From DASVEE01 sp036399695 (GTDB lineage: Bacteria; Acidobacteriota; Thermoanaerobaculia; Gp7-AA8), in the NCBI GenBank assembly GCA_036399695.1, contig DASWMP010000365.1, positions 1 to 13,763 on the forward strand: 13,763 nucleotides of DNA, read 5' to 3'. Shown one piece after another: positions 1-8,456 of the stretch. The first letter of the stretch is position 1. Each line of letters starts with the position of its first letter. Both the position numbers and the translations under genes were made by a program. Below the pieces are notes generated by a model. The model worked only from the letters and a program-made list of their open reading frames with translations, made no database searches and was not told where the DNA came from.

Positions 1-31
1 CCCCCCCCCCACTCCTGGATCACCATGTCGC

Positions 32-100
32 TGGGGTCACACCTTCGGTCTTCTGGGGTCACACCTTCGGTCTTCGGCAAAGTGCGAAGCTCTGACCCCA
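32..100. repeat. REP-like repeat: tandem direct copies plus an inverted copy
   Basis: Two perfect 22-bp direct copies lie head to tail at 32-53 and 54-75, each starting TGGGGTCACACCTTCG. An inverted relative, CGAAGCTCTGACCCCA, follows at 85-100. The second direct copy (54-69) and the inverted copy can pair at 14 of 16 positions around a 15-nt loop, giving a REP/BIME-like hairpin. The 15-mer GGGGTCACACCTTCG (33-47) and the 14-mer AAGCTCTGACCCCA (87-100) recur exactly at 12576-12590 and 12700-12713, next to a REP-associated transposase gene, so both sites belong to one repeat family. That the transposase mobilises them is an inference. Confidence 0.75.
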
Positions 101-132
101 ATCTGGGGGAGCGGCAGTCCGCGCCACCGAGC

Positions 133-176
133 GACACGTGTCCCCTGTACACCACCCGCCCTCCCCTGCGTACTAG
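133..176 (+). promoter_or_regulatory. Putative promoter/operator of the ABC-peptidase operon
   Basis: A perfect 10-bp palindrome GACACGTGTC (133-142) is followed by TGTACA (146-151) and TACTAG (171-176). TACTAG resembles a -10 box and ends 5 nt before the GTG start at 182. TGTACA is a weak -35 candidate with a long 19-nt spacer. No Shine-Dalgarno precedes the GTG, so a leaderless transcript starting at or near 182 would fit. The palindrome could be an operator. All of this is pattern-based and tentative. Confidence 0.25.
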
Positions 177-181
177 CCCTC

Positions 182-1069
182 GTGCCTAACCTCCGAATCC
201 AGAACCTCACCAAGACCTACCCGAACGGCGTCCGTGCCCTGCGCGGCGTCAGCCTGACAATCGAGAAGGGGATGTTCGGCCTCCTGGGGCCGAACGGCGC
301 CGGCAAATCGACCTTCATGCGCATCCTGGCCACGCTTCAGGATCCGGACGAAGGCGAGATCACCCTGGGGGACCTCGACGTCGTGCGGCAGAAGGATGAG
401 GTGCGGAAGACGCTCGGGTATCTGCCGCAGGACTTTGGGTTCTATCGCGATGCGACGGCCGAGCGGCTGCTCGAGCACTTTGCCGTGCTCGAAGGGATCA
501 CCAGCCGCGCCGCCAAGCGGGAAGTCGTCGAGGCGTTGCTGCGGCAGACGAACCTCTGGGAGGTGCGCAAGCAGAAGCTCGGGGGGTATTCGGGCGGGAT
601 GCGGCAGCGGTTCGGCATTGCAGTGGCACTGCTCGGCGATCCGAAGCTGCTCATCGTCGACGAGCCGACCGCGGGACTCGATCCGGCGGAGCGGGTGCGT
701 TTTCTCAACCTGCTGAGCGAGTTAGGGGAGAACAGCATCGTCATCCTCTCCACGCACATCGTCGATGACGTGTCAGAGCTCTGCACCCGCATGGCCATCA
801 TCAATAAAGGGGAGATCCTGCTCGAAGCCGAGCCGCTGCGCGCGGTCGACGAGCTGCGCGGGCGGATCTGGCAGCGCATCGTTTCGAAAGAGGAGCTGCC
901 GTCCATCGAGCGGGAGCACGCGCTCATCTCGACGAAGCTGCTGGCGGGGCGGCGTCTGGTGCGCGTGGACAGCGAGACGCGGCCGGCCGCCGGCTTCGAG
1001 GAGGCGGAGCCGAATCTCGAAGACGTTTACTTCTGCGTGATGAGCGGCCGGGTGGCGGTGAGCGCTTGA
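182..1069 (+). CDS. ABC transporter ATP-binding protein
   Basis: Cytoplasmic ATPase subunit of an ABC-2-type transporter, 295 aa. All nucleotide-binding motifs are visible: Walker A GPNGAGKST (36-44), Q-loop Gln83 in LPQD, signature YSGGM (136-140, a LSGGQ variant), Walker B LLIVDEP with catalytic Glu161, D-loop GLD, and H-loop His192 in STH. The C-terminal 80 residues after the core form the variable extension common in drug/polysaccharide-type ABC-2 ATPases. The start is GTG at 182, chosen because PNLRIQNLTKTYPNG is the natural beginning of the first strand; there is no Shine-Dalgarno. Its TGA overlaps the TTG start of the next gene in the four bases TTGA, so the two are probably translationally coupled. 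It is the only ATPase in the window and presumably energises both downstream permease fusions. The substrate cannot be inferred. Confidence 0.95.
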   Translation: MPNLRIQNLTKTYPNGVRALRGVSLTIEKGMFGLLGPNGAGKSTFMRILATLQDPDEGEITLGDLDVVRQKDEVRKTLGYLPQDFGFYRDATAERLLEHFAVLEGITSRAAKREVVEALLRQTNLWEVRKQKLGGYSGGMRQRFGIAVALLGDPKLLIVDEPTAGLDPAERVRFLNLLSELGENSIVILSTHIVDDVSELCTRMAIINKGEILLEAEPLRAVDELRGRIWQRIVSKEELPSIEREHALISTKLLAGRRLVRVDSETRPAAGFEEAEPNLEDVYFCVMSGRVAVSA

Positions 1070-4000
1070 AGCTGTGGGAGATCTTCCGCTACGACTTCAC
1101 CTCCCAACTGCGCCGCTACATGACGGGGCTGTACTGCGTGGGCCTGGGGGTGATGACGCTGCTCGCGGCGTCGACATTCTTCGACGACGTCGTCCGCGAC
1201 GGCATTCTCCTCAATGCGCCGATGGTCACGACGGCCTGCCTGATCGTCGTGTCGATGATCGGCCTGCTCGTCACCGCCGCGCTCGCGGGTGAGGCGGCCA
1301 CGCGCGACATCGATGCGCGGATGGAGCCGCTCCTCTACACGACGCCACTGGCCAAGGCCACATACCTCGGCGGACGGTTCCTCAGCGCCTTCGCCGTCAA
1401 CGCGCTGCTGCTCGCCATCGTCCCGGTCACGCTCGCCGTCTGGACGTTCGTCCCGATCGGCGAGGCGGCGTCGTTCGGCCCGTTCCACCTCGCGCCGTAC
1501 CTTCGCTCGTACGGGCTGGTGGCGCTGCCGACCGCATTCATCACCACCGCGCTGCTCTTCTCACTCGTCGTCCTCACCCGCCGGGCCATGGTCGGATACC
1601 TCGGTGCCGCGGTGCTGTTTTTCAACACCATCGTGCAGGAAGGAGTCGTCGCCGGCGCGCTCGGCAAGTGGGAGCTCGCCAAACGGCTCGACGTTTTCGG
1701 CTTCATCATCGGGGCCGCTCAGTGGCGCAGCCGGACGCCGCTCCAGCGCAATACGATGCAACTGGAGCTGGAAGGGGCGTTGCTCGCGAACCGGGCGATC
1801 TGGCTCACCGTCGCAATCGTCGCGCTGCTGCTCGTCTACATGCGTTTCCGCATGGCCCATTACGCATCGACGGGTGGCTGGCGGTGGCGGCGGCGTGCCG
1901 AGGCCGCGGCGGTCGAGGCGGAGACGAAGCCGTGGACGATCGCGATCAATCCGTCGCGCATCCGCGGCAGGTTCGACGGCCCGACGCGCGTGCGCCAGAC
2001 GCTGGCCATCGCCCTTCGCTCGTTCCGGGAGATGCTCACCAGCCGCGCGGCGGTGATCATTCCGGCGATGGTGTGGCTGGTCTACGGCGTCGTGCCGGAG
2101 CTGCTGGAGTTCGGTCTCGGCACGCCCGGCCGCCCCAGCACCGGCCGCATGGCGCTGCTGTACGGACGGTTCAACGTGAGCGGGATTGCGGTCGGCGCGC
2201 TCGTGGCCTTCTTCGCCGGGCAGCTCGTCTGGCGGGAGCGCGACGCGCGGGAGCACGACATAGCCGACGCTACCCCCGTACCGGACGCGGTGTCGCTCAT
2301 CGGCAAGTTCGGCGGCCTGGTGCTGCTGCTCCTGACGATGCAGACATTGCTGATCGCCACGGGCATCGTCACGCAATTCACCTCGGGCTACTACGATTTC
2401 GAGCCGATGCTCTGGGTGCGCGTGCTGCTCGGGATGAAGATGGCCGACTACCTGCTGTTCGCCGCGCTGGCGATGGCCGTACAGGTCGTCGTCAACCAAA
2501 AGTACGTGGCCACGGCCATCGTCATGCTGGCCTGGGTGTTCCCGGAGTTCGCGAGCGGGCTGGGGATCCAGCACAACCTGCTGATCTATGGCGCCGATCC
2601 GGGTCTGACGTACTCGGATCTCAGCGGCTTTGCCGGATCGTTCGGTCCGTGGCTCTGGTTCAAGCTCTACTGGGCCGGCTGGGCGCTCACCTTCGCGCTG
2701 CTGGCGAGGCTGTTCTGGGTCCGCGGTCACAACGCGCGGACGCTGACGCTGGCGCGGCAGCGCTTCACACGCATTCCCATTGCCATCGCGGTGGCGGCGC
2801 TGGGGCTCATCGTAGTCGTCGGCGGCTTCGTCTTCTACAACACGAATGTCCTGAACGAGTACCTGACGGACGACGAGGCAACGAAGCGGAGCGTGGACTA
2901 TGAACGGCGCTATGGACGGTACGCGGATCTCGCGCAGCCGCTCGTCGCCGCGATGAAGCTGCACCTCGAGCTGCACCCGGCACAACGGATCGTCGACATC
3001 CGCGGCACGTACCGCCTCGAGAACCGCAGCGGCCGCGCCATCGAGGCGATTCATCTCGTGACGCGGCGCACGAGTCCGGCGACCGGCGTCACGTTCGACC
3101 GCCCCGCGCGGGCGACGCACGCCGACCGGGACCTCGGCTACAGCATCTACACGCTCGGCACGCCGCTGGCGCCGGGGCAGTCGCTGCGGATGAACTTCGA
3201 GACCCGCCTCGCCAGCCACGGCTTCGGCAACAGCGGGATCACTCCCGCCGTGACGGGCAACGGCACGTTCCTCGAGCACCGCCCCGACGGCGGCGGACGC
3301 ACGTGGCTGCCCGCGGTGGGCTACCGGCGCGGTGTGGAGCTCGACAGCCCGCGCGAGCGCCGCGCTTTTGGGCTGCCTGCCCGGCCGGCGCTGCCACCGT
3401 TGCAGGATGCGGTCGCCCGCAACGAGGAGCGAGGACTCGAGCACATCGAGCTGGAGACGGTGATCGGCACCGACGCCGACCAGATCGCGATCGCGCCGGG
3501 CGCGCTGCGCCGGAGCTGGAACGCGGGCGGGCGGCGCTACTTCCACTACGTCACTGACTCACCGATCCGGAACGGGTTCCCGATCCTTTCCGCGCGTTAC
3601 GCGGTGCATCGGTCGAAGTGGAACGATGTCGATATCGAGGTGGTCTATCACCCGAAGCACGTCTGGAACGTGGAGCGGATCGCACGCTCCGCGCGGGCGT
3701 CGCTCGACAACTACGCGCGCGACTTCGGGCCGTATCCGCAGCGGCAGCTCCGGCTCGTCGAGTTCCCGATCACCGGAGGCAACCGGCTGACCGGCCATCC
3801 CGGGACTGTCGTCTGGTCGGAGGCGCTGGCGTTCGCGCAGCCGGAAGCGGACTGGCGCGAGGTCGACTTCCCCTTCGCGGTCGTGGCGCACGAGGTCGCC
3901 CATCAGTGGTGGGGGAACCAGGTCGTGCCGGCGCGCGTGGAAGGCGCACCGCTGGTCAGCGAAAGTCTGGCCTGGTACAGCGCCATGAACGTGGTCGAGG

Positions 4001-4677
4001 AGAACCTCGGCCGCGAGCATCTCGGCCGGCTCCTGCAGATCATGCGCGACTCGTATCTCGTCCCGCATCAGACAGCGGAGGTTCCGCTGCTGAAGGCCAA
4101 CGACTGGCTGGCCGTTTATCGCACCGGCGCGCTGGCCATGCATTCGCTCCGCGACGCGATTGGAAAAGAGAGGGTGAACGGCGCCCTGCACGGCCTGGTC
4201 GAGGAGTACCGCTCCGGCAAACCGCCATTCCCGACCTCGCTCGATCTCTACCGCCACCTGCGCAGCGCCACGCCACCAGAGTCGCGGTTGCTGCTGAAGG
4301 AGCTGTTCGAAGAGATCACCTTCTGGGACCTGCGCATGAAAACCATACGCGCCGAACGAGCCGGCGGCGGCACGTACCGCGTGACGCTCGGCGTCGAAGC
4401 GTACAAGGTGAAAGTCGGCACCGCCGGCCGCGAAACGCGCGTCCCGATGAACGACGACATCGAAGTGACGGTCTTCGCCGCCCCGAAAGCAGGGGAGGCG
4501 CGCGGCGCGACGCTCTACCGCCAGCGCCACCGCATCCACGCCGGCGAGCAGACGATCGTGGTCACGGTCCCGAGCGCACCCGCCACCGCCGGCATCGACC
4601 CGGACTACAAGCTGCTGGACCGGAAGCGGGAGGACAACGTGAAGGACTTCGAGGGTATGACACCGTCGGCGCGGTGA
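1066..4677 (+). CDS. ABC-2 permease fused to M1 family aminopeptidase (copy 1)
   Basis: Membrane protein of 1203 aa with two parts. Residues 1 to about 590 are multi-pass permease and contain two ABC-2-like modules, each with a related cytoplasmic motif: RDIDARMEPLL...YLGGRF (about 80-105) and ERDAREHDIADATPVP...GKF (about 389-415). A last membrane helix near 570-592 ends in FYNTNVL and leads to a predicted extracytoplasmic gluzincin domain. The zinc site is H942-E943-V-A-H946 with the probable third ligand Glu966. A downstream YRTG places Tyr1018 where M1 enzymes keep their transition-state tyrosine. The usual GxMEN exopeptidase motif is not obvious; PGTVVWSE occupies that region. The start is TTG, overlapping the upstream stop; it is supported because KLWEIFRYDF aligns with the ATG start NFLEIVRFEV of the downstream paralog. 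Databases carry this architecture as ABC permease/M1 aminopeptidase. Exported substrate unknown. Confidence 0.92.
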   Translation: MKLWEIFRYDFTSQLRRYMTGLYCVGLGVMTLLAASTFFDDVVRDGILLNAPMVTTACLIVVSMIGLLVTAALAGEAATRDIDARMEPLLYTTPLAKATYLGGRFLSAFAVNALLLAIVPVTLAVWTFVPIGEAASFGPFHLAPYLRSYGLVALPTAFITTALLFSLVVLTRRAMVGYLGAAVLFFNTIVQEGVVAGALGKWELAKRLDVFGFIIGAAQWRSRTPLQRNTMQLELEGALLANRAIWLTVAIVALLLVYMRFRMAHYASTGGWRWRRRAEAAAVEAETKPWTIAINPSRIRGRFDGPTRVRQTLAIALRSFREMLTSRAAVIIPAMVWLVYGVVPELLEFGLGTPGRPSTGRMALLYGRFNVSGIAVGALVAFFAGQLVWRERDAREHDIADATPVPDAVSLIGKFGGLVLLLLTMQTLLIATGIVTQFTSGYYDFEPMLWVRVLLGMKMADYLLFAALAMAVQVVVNQKYVATAIVMLAWVFPEFASGLGIQHNLLIYGADPGLTYSDLSGFAGSFGPWLWFKLYWAGWALTFALLARLFWVRGHNARTLTLARQRFTRIPIAIAVAALGLIVVVGGFVFYNTNVLNEYLTDDEATKRSVDYERRYGRYADLAQPLVAAMKLHLELHPAQRIVDIRGTYRLENRSGRAIEAIHLVTRRTSPATGVTFDRPARATHADRDLGYSIYTLGTPLAPGQSLRMNFETRLASHGFGNSGITPAVTGNGTFLEHRPDGGGRTWLPAVGYRRGVELDSPRERRAFGLPARPALPPLQDAVARNEERGLEHIELETVIGTDADQIAIAPGALRRSWNAGGRRYFHYVTDSPIRNGFPILSARYAVHRSKWNDVDIEVVYHPKHVWNVERIARSARASLDNYARDFGPYPQRQLRLVEFPITGGNRLTGHPGTVVWSEALAFAQPEADWREVDFPFAVVAHEVAHQWWGNQVVPARVEGAPLVSESLAWYSAMNVVEENLGREHLGRLLQIMRDSYLVPHQTAEVPLLKANDWLAVYRTGALAMHSLRDAIGKERVNGALHGLVEEYRSGKPPFPTSLDLYRHLRSATPPESRLLLKELFEEITFWDLRMKTIRAERAGGGTYRVTLGVEAYKVKVGTAGRETRVPMNDDIEVTVFAAPKAGEARGATLYRQRHRIHAGEQTIVVTVPSAPATAGIDPDYKLLDRKREDNVKDFEGMTPSAR

Positions 4678-4696
4678 CGGCGAAACAGGCAATCGC

Positions 4697-7600
4697 ATGA
4701 ACTTCCTGGAGATCGTCCGCTTCGAAGTGTCGTACCGCCTGCGCCGCCCATCGACCTGGATGTTCGCCGGGGCCTTCGCCGGTCTTGCCTACATGGTCAG
4801 CAACGGCATGCTCGTCGAGGAGGCGCAGCGCGCCGGCGATCTGCACGCGAACGGCCCCACGAGCATCGCGTTTGCGAACATTCTGATCAGCATGATCGGC
4901 CTCGTGATCACGGCGGCACTGTTCAGCGGTGCCGCGCTGCGGGATGTCGAGACGCGCATGCACCCGCTGTTCGCGACGGCCCCCATCACGAAGACGGACT
5001 ACCTCGGCGGGCGCTTCGCCGGGGCGCTGCTCGTGAATGTGCTCCTCGCGACGGTCGTCCCGTTCGCGCTCATGGCGTTCCTGCAGCCGGCCTTCATTGA
5101 CGCCGAACTGCTCGGCCCGTTCCGCGCCGCGACGTATCTGCAGCCGTACGTTTACTTCCTCCTGCCGAACATCTTCTTTTCCGGCGCGTTGCTGTTCGCC
5201 GTGGCCGTCCTGACCCGACGCTCGCTGCCGGTCTTCGCTACCGCGGCGTTCCTGTTCATCGGCGCGCTCGTCGTCGAAGAAGTCGTGGCGGAGCAGTTCG
5301 GGCGGGGCGAGCTGGCCGCCCTCGTCGAGCCTTTCGGGTTCAGTGTGCTGAGCGAGCTGTGGGAGTTCTGGACTCCATTCGAAAAGAACACGCGCACGCT
5401 GATCTTCGAGGGTTCGATGCTGTGGAACCGGTTGTTCTGGTTCGGCGCGGGTGTGGTCGTGCTTGCGTTCACGCGCCTCCGCTTTCGCATGGAAACGCAT
5501 GAACTGCGCGGCGGCAGCCGGAGCAAGGCGGACCCGGCGGAGGAGGAACGCGGACCGCGCCGTCTCTCACCGACGCGCGTCACGGCATCGTTCCATGCCG
5601 GCACGCGGCCGCGGCAGATGCTGGCCATCACCGGCGAATCGTTCCGCGGGCTCGTGCTCAGCCGCGACTTCCTGCTGATCAGCCTCGGCCTGATGGTGCT
5701 GGCGGTGCTCCTCAGCGGCTCGATGGGCGACAACTTCGGCGTCCCGTTCTGGCCTCTCACGCAATTCGTCGCACCCTTCCTCGGCAGCTTCTTTCCGTCG
5801 ATCACGATCTCGCTCCTCATCGCCTTCTATGCCGGAGAGCTCGTCCATCGTGAGCGCGACGCAGATATGAGTGAGATTGCCGATACGAACCCCGTCCCGC
5901 ACTGGGCTCTGTTCGGCGGGAAGCTCGGCGCCCTCGCGCTGATGCTCGTGGCGCTGCAGGGTGTGCTGCTGGTGTCAGGCATGCTCCTGCAGGTTGCCGC
6001 CGGCTACTTCGACTTCGAGCCCGGCCTGTACCTGAAGATTGTTTTCGGCCTGCAGCTCACCGATTACCTGCTGCTCGCGGCGCTGGCGATGCTGGTGCAC
6101 GTCGCCGTGGACAACAAGTACTTCGGCCACCTGTTCGTCGTGCTCTGTTTTCTGCTCACGATGTTCGCGCGACGCTTCGGCCTCGCGCACAACCTGCTGG
6201 TGTACGGCAGCGACTCCGGCTGGGAGTACTCCGACATCAGCGGCTTCGGCCCGTTCCTCGGGCCGGTGGCCTGGTTCAAGTTCTACTGGGGCTGCTGGGC
6301 GCTGCTCTTTGCCGTGCTGGCGAGTCTGCTCTGGGTGCGCGGACGCGATCGCGGCATCGGCAGGCGGCTCCGGCTGGCGCGGCAGCGCTTCACTCGGCGC
6401 GCCGCGGTCACGACGGCCGCTGCCGCACTGCTCATCGTGGCGACGGGCGGCTACATCTTCTACAACACGAACGTGCTCTCGCAGTACCGCACGCCGGAGG
6501 AAGCGGCGGAGCTGCGCGCCGAATACGAACGCCGCTACGGCAGGTTCGAGAACGATGCGCAGCCGCTGGTGAAGGGGACGAAGCTGCACGTCGAGCTTTA
6601 TCCCGAGCGGCGCGTTGCGCACGTACGCGGTTCGTATGCGCTGACCAATGCGTCGGCGACGCCGATCCGCTCGATCCATCTCTTTCTCAATCCTGAAGTG
6701 CACAACGGCCCCGTCACATTCGACCGTCGGAGCCGCGTCACGATCGCGGACGACGCGCTCGGCCACCGCACCTACGAGCTCACGAACGCGCTGGAACCGG
6801 GGCAAGCGCTGCAGATGAGTTTCGATGTGCGCTTCGAGCAGCGCGGCTTTCCGAACAGCGATCCGAACACATCGGTCGTGGGGAACGGCACATATTTCGA
6901 CCATACCGGCGGCAGGAGTCCGAATCATCGGCGGTGGCTGCCGCTCGTCGGCTACCAGCCGAACCGCGAGCTGTCGTCGGCGCGCGCCCGGCGGGACAAC
7001 CGGCTTCCGGCGCGGCCGCTCGCACGATCCGTCGATGACCTGAGCGCCACCGGTTCCGCCGGCCGCGAGCTCATCACCTTCGAGGCCGTGATCGGCACAG
7101 CCGCCGATCAGATCGGCGTCGCCCCCGGCACACTGCGCCGGAGCTGGACGGAGCAGGGGCGGCGCTACTTTCATTATGTGACCGATACGCCGGTGAAGAA
7201 TGCCTTCGCCATCTTCTCCGCGCGCTACGAGGTGCACCAGGAAACGTGGAAAGGCGTGCACATCGAGCTGTTTCACCACGCCGCCCACAAGTTCAACCTG
7301 CAGCGCTTCACGCGCAGCATGCGTGCGTCACTCGACTACTACAACGCCAACTTCGGGCCCTATCCGCACAAGCAACTGCGCGTCGCCGAGTTCCCGCGCT
7401 ACGGCCGCTTTGCCCATGCGTATCCCGGCACGATCTCGTACGCGGAGGCGTTCGGGTGGGTCACGCACGTCGACGAGGATGTGCATTTTGATTTGCCGTC
7501 CGCGGTGATGGCGCACGAGATCGCGCATCAGTGGTGGGGCTATCAGGTGGTGCCCGCGCCGGTCGAGGGGGCCGGGATGCTCAGCGAGGTGCTGGCGCAG

Positions 7601-8311
7601 TACAGCGCGCTCATGGTCACGGAGAAGATGTATGGCCCGGAGATGGTGCAGCGGTTCCTCGGCAACACGCGCATCGAGTACCTGAATCGCCGCGGCCGGC
7701 CGCAGCACCCCGAGGTCCCGCTGCTGCTCGTGACGAACCACGACAACCTCGTCTATCGGAAAGGGCCGCTGGTGATGTACGCGCTGCGGCAGTACGTCGG
7801 CGAAGGGCCATTGAACGCGGCCCTGCGGCGGTTCCTGCAGAAACATGGCTCCGGCCAGCCTCCGTATCCGACGTCGCGAGATCTCTATCGCGAGCTGCAA
7901 GCCGCCACGCCACCGGCGTACCACTACCTGCTCGATGATCTGCTCGCGACAAACACGCTGTGGAACCTGCGCGTCACCGGCGTCACGGCAATGGCGGCAG
8001 GCAAGGGCATGTGGCGCGTCACGCTGGACGTGGAGGCGCACAAGCTGCGCGCCGATGGGCGTGGCAAAGAGACGGAGGTGCCGATGAACGACTTTGTCGA
8101 GATCGGGATCTTCAGTCCCACGACGAACCCGAACCAGCTCGGAGAGCCGCTGTATCTCGAGAAGCACCGCGTCCGCTCCGGCCGCCAGCAGATCACCGTG
8201 ACGGTGAAAGGAACCCCGGGGAAAGCGGGCATCGACCCGAACCTGCACCTGATCGATCGCTACTGGCCCGATAACACGCGGCCTGTTGTCGTGGCAGGCA
8301 GGAGGCCGTGA
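4697..8311 (+). CDS. ABC-2 permease fused to M1 family aminopeptidase (copy 2)
   Basis: A 1204-aa paralog of the preceding gene, 19 nt downstream on the same strand, so almost certainly cotranscribed. It has the same layout. Two ABC-2-like modules carry RDVETRMHPLF...YLGGRF (about 80-105) and ERDADMSEIADTNPVP...GGKLG (about 385-410). A final helix near 568-590 ends in FYNTNVL, and a predicted extracytoplasmic M1 domain follows. The zinc site is H940-E941-I-A-H944 with Glu964, and Tyr1020 lies in YRKG. PGTISYAE sits where GxMEN would be expected. Near-equal length and collinear motifs point to tandem duplication, but side chains have diverged widely (for example WWGYQ here, WWGNQ in copy 1), which suggests two specialised partners, possibly a heterodimer served by the one ATPase. 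The start is ATG with only a weak upstream AGG. It ends just before a strong inverted repeat. Confidence 0.92.
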   Translation: MNFLEIVRFEVSYRLRRPSTWMFAGAFAGLAYMVSNGMLVEEAQRAGDLHANGPTSIAFANILISMIGLVITAALFSGAALRDVETRMHPLFATAPITKTDYLGGRFAGALLVNVLLATVVPFALMAFLQPAFIDAELLGPFRAATYLQPYVYFLLPNIFFSGALLFAVAVLTRRSLPVFATAAFLFIGALVVEEVVAEQFGRGELAALVEPFGFSVLSELWEFWTPFEKNTRTLIFEGSMLWNRLFWFGAGVVVLAFTRLRFRMETHELRGGSRSKADPAEEERGPRRLSPTRVTASFHAGTRPRQMLAITGESFRGLVLSRDFLLISLGLMVLAVLLSGSMGDNFGVPFWPLTQFVAPFLGSFFPSITISLLIAFYAGELVHRERDADMSEIADTNPVPHWALFGGKLGALALMLVALQGVLLVSGMLLQVAAGYFDFEPGLYLKIVFGLQLTDYLLLAALAMLVHVAVDNKYFGHLFVVLCFLLTMFARRFGLAHNLLVYGSDSGWEYSDISGFGPFLGPVAWFKFYWGCWALLFAVLASLLWVRGRDRGIGRRLRLARQRFTRRAAVTTAAAALLIVATGGYIFYNTNVLSQYRTPEEAAELRAEYERRYGRFENDAQPLVKGTKLHVELYPERRVAHVRGSYALTNASATPIRSIHLFLNPEVHNGPVTFDRRSRVTIADDALGHRTYELTNALEPGQALQMSFDVRFEQRGFPNSDPNTSVVGNGTYFDHTGGRSPNHRRWLPLVGYQPNRELSSARARRDNRLPARPLARSVDDLSATGSAGRELITFEAVIGTAADQIGVAPGTLRRSWTEQGRRYFHYVTDTPVKNAFAIFSARYEVHQETWKGVHIELFHHAAHKFNLQRFTRSMRASLDYYNANFGPYPHKQLRVAEFPRYGRFAHAYPGTISYAEAFGWVTHVDEDVHFDLPSAVMAHEIAHQWWGYQVVPAPVEGAGMLSEVLAQYSALMVTEKMYGPEMVQRFLGNTRIEYLNRRGRPQHPEVPLLLVTNHDNLVYRKGPLVMYALRQYVGEGPLNAALRRFLQKHGSGQPPYPTSRDLYRELQAATPPAYHYLLDDLLATNTLWNLRVTGVTAMAAGKGMWRVTLDVEAHKLRADGRGKETEVPMNDFVEIGIFSPTTNPNQLGEPLYLEKHRVRSGRQQITVTVKGTPGKAGIDPNLHLIDRYWPDNTRPVVVAGRRP

Positions 8312-8321
8312 GGCTGGAGCT

Positions 8322-8450
8322 ACAGGGAACGATGGGACCTATGGGACAGATGGGACCCATGGGACCGATGCAATGCAGTGCGCAGGAGTGTCCGGCGGCT
8401 CCCATGGCTACCGGAACAGATAGGTCCCATAGGTCCGATCGTTCTCCTGT
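8322..8450. terminator. Long inverted repeat between convergent operons, likely bidirectional terminator
   Basis: The left arm at 8322-8347 (ACAGGGAACGATGGGACCTA...) pairs with the right arm at 8424-8450 over 25 positions, with one single-base bulge and one mismatch. The 76-nt loop contains further short complementary pieces (CCCATGGG-like). The structure lies entirely between the stop of the plus-strand operon (8311) and the stop of the minus-strand operon (8457), the expected place for a shared terminator. There is no clear U-tract, so it may instead be a non-autonomous repeat element or an RNA-stabilising stem. Confidence 0.45.
8332..8367. repeat. Four tandem 9-bp units ATGGGACNN
   Basis: Four consecutive 9-bp units read ATGGGACCT, ATGGGACAG, ATGGGACCC and ATGGGACCG, followed by another ATG. 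The array overlaps the left arm of the inverted repeat, and a reverse-strand copy of the same motif (GTCCCATAGGTCC) lies at 8424-8436. On the plus strand it would read as a collagen-like Met-Gly-Pro peptide, but there is no gene to support that. Confidence 0.7.
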
Positions 8451-8456
8451 GACCGC

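Noticed and set aside
1..10. Run of ten C at the left edge
   Set aside because: A homopolymer at a window edge may be a sequencing or assembly artefact; no function can be supported.
1561..3546. Antisense 661-codon open frame inside the first permease-peptidase gene
   Set aside because: It is low-complexity, rich in Arg, Ala, Glu and Gln, and lies opposite a well-supported gene; long antisense frames are expected at this GC content.
5975..7288. Antisense 437-codon open frame inside the second permease-peptidase gene
   Set aside because: Same reason: composition is that of a GC-rich shadow frame and no motif is recognisable.
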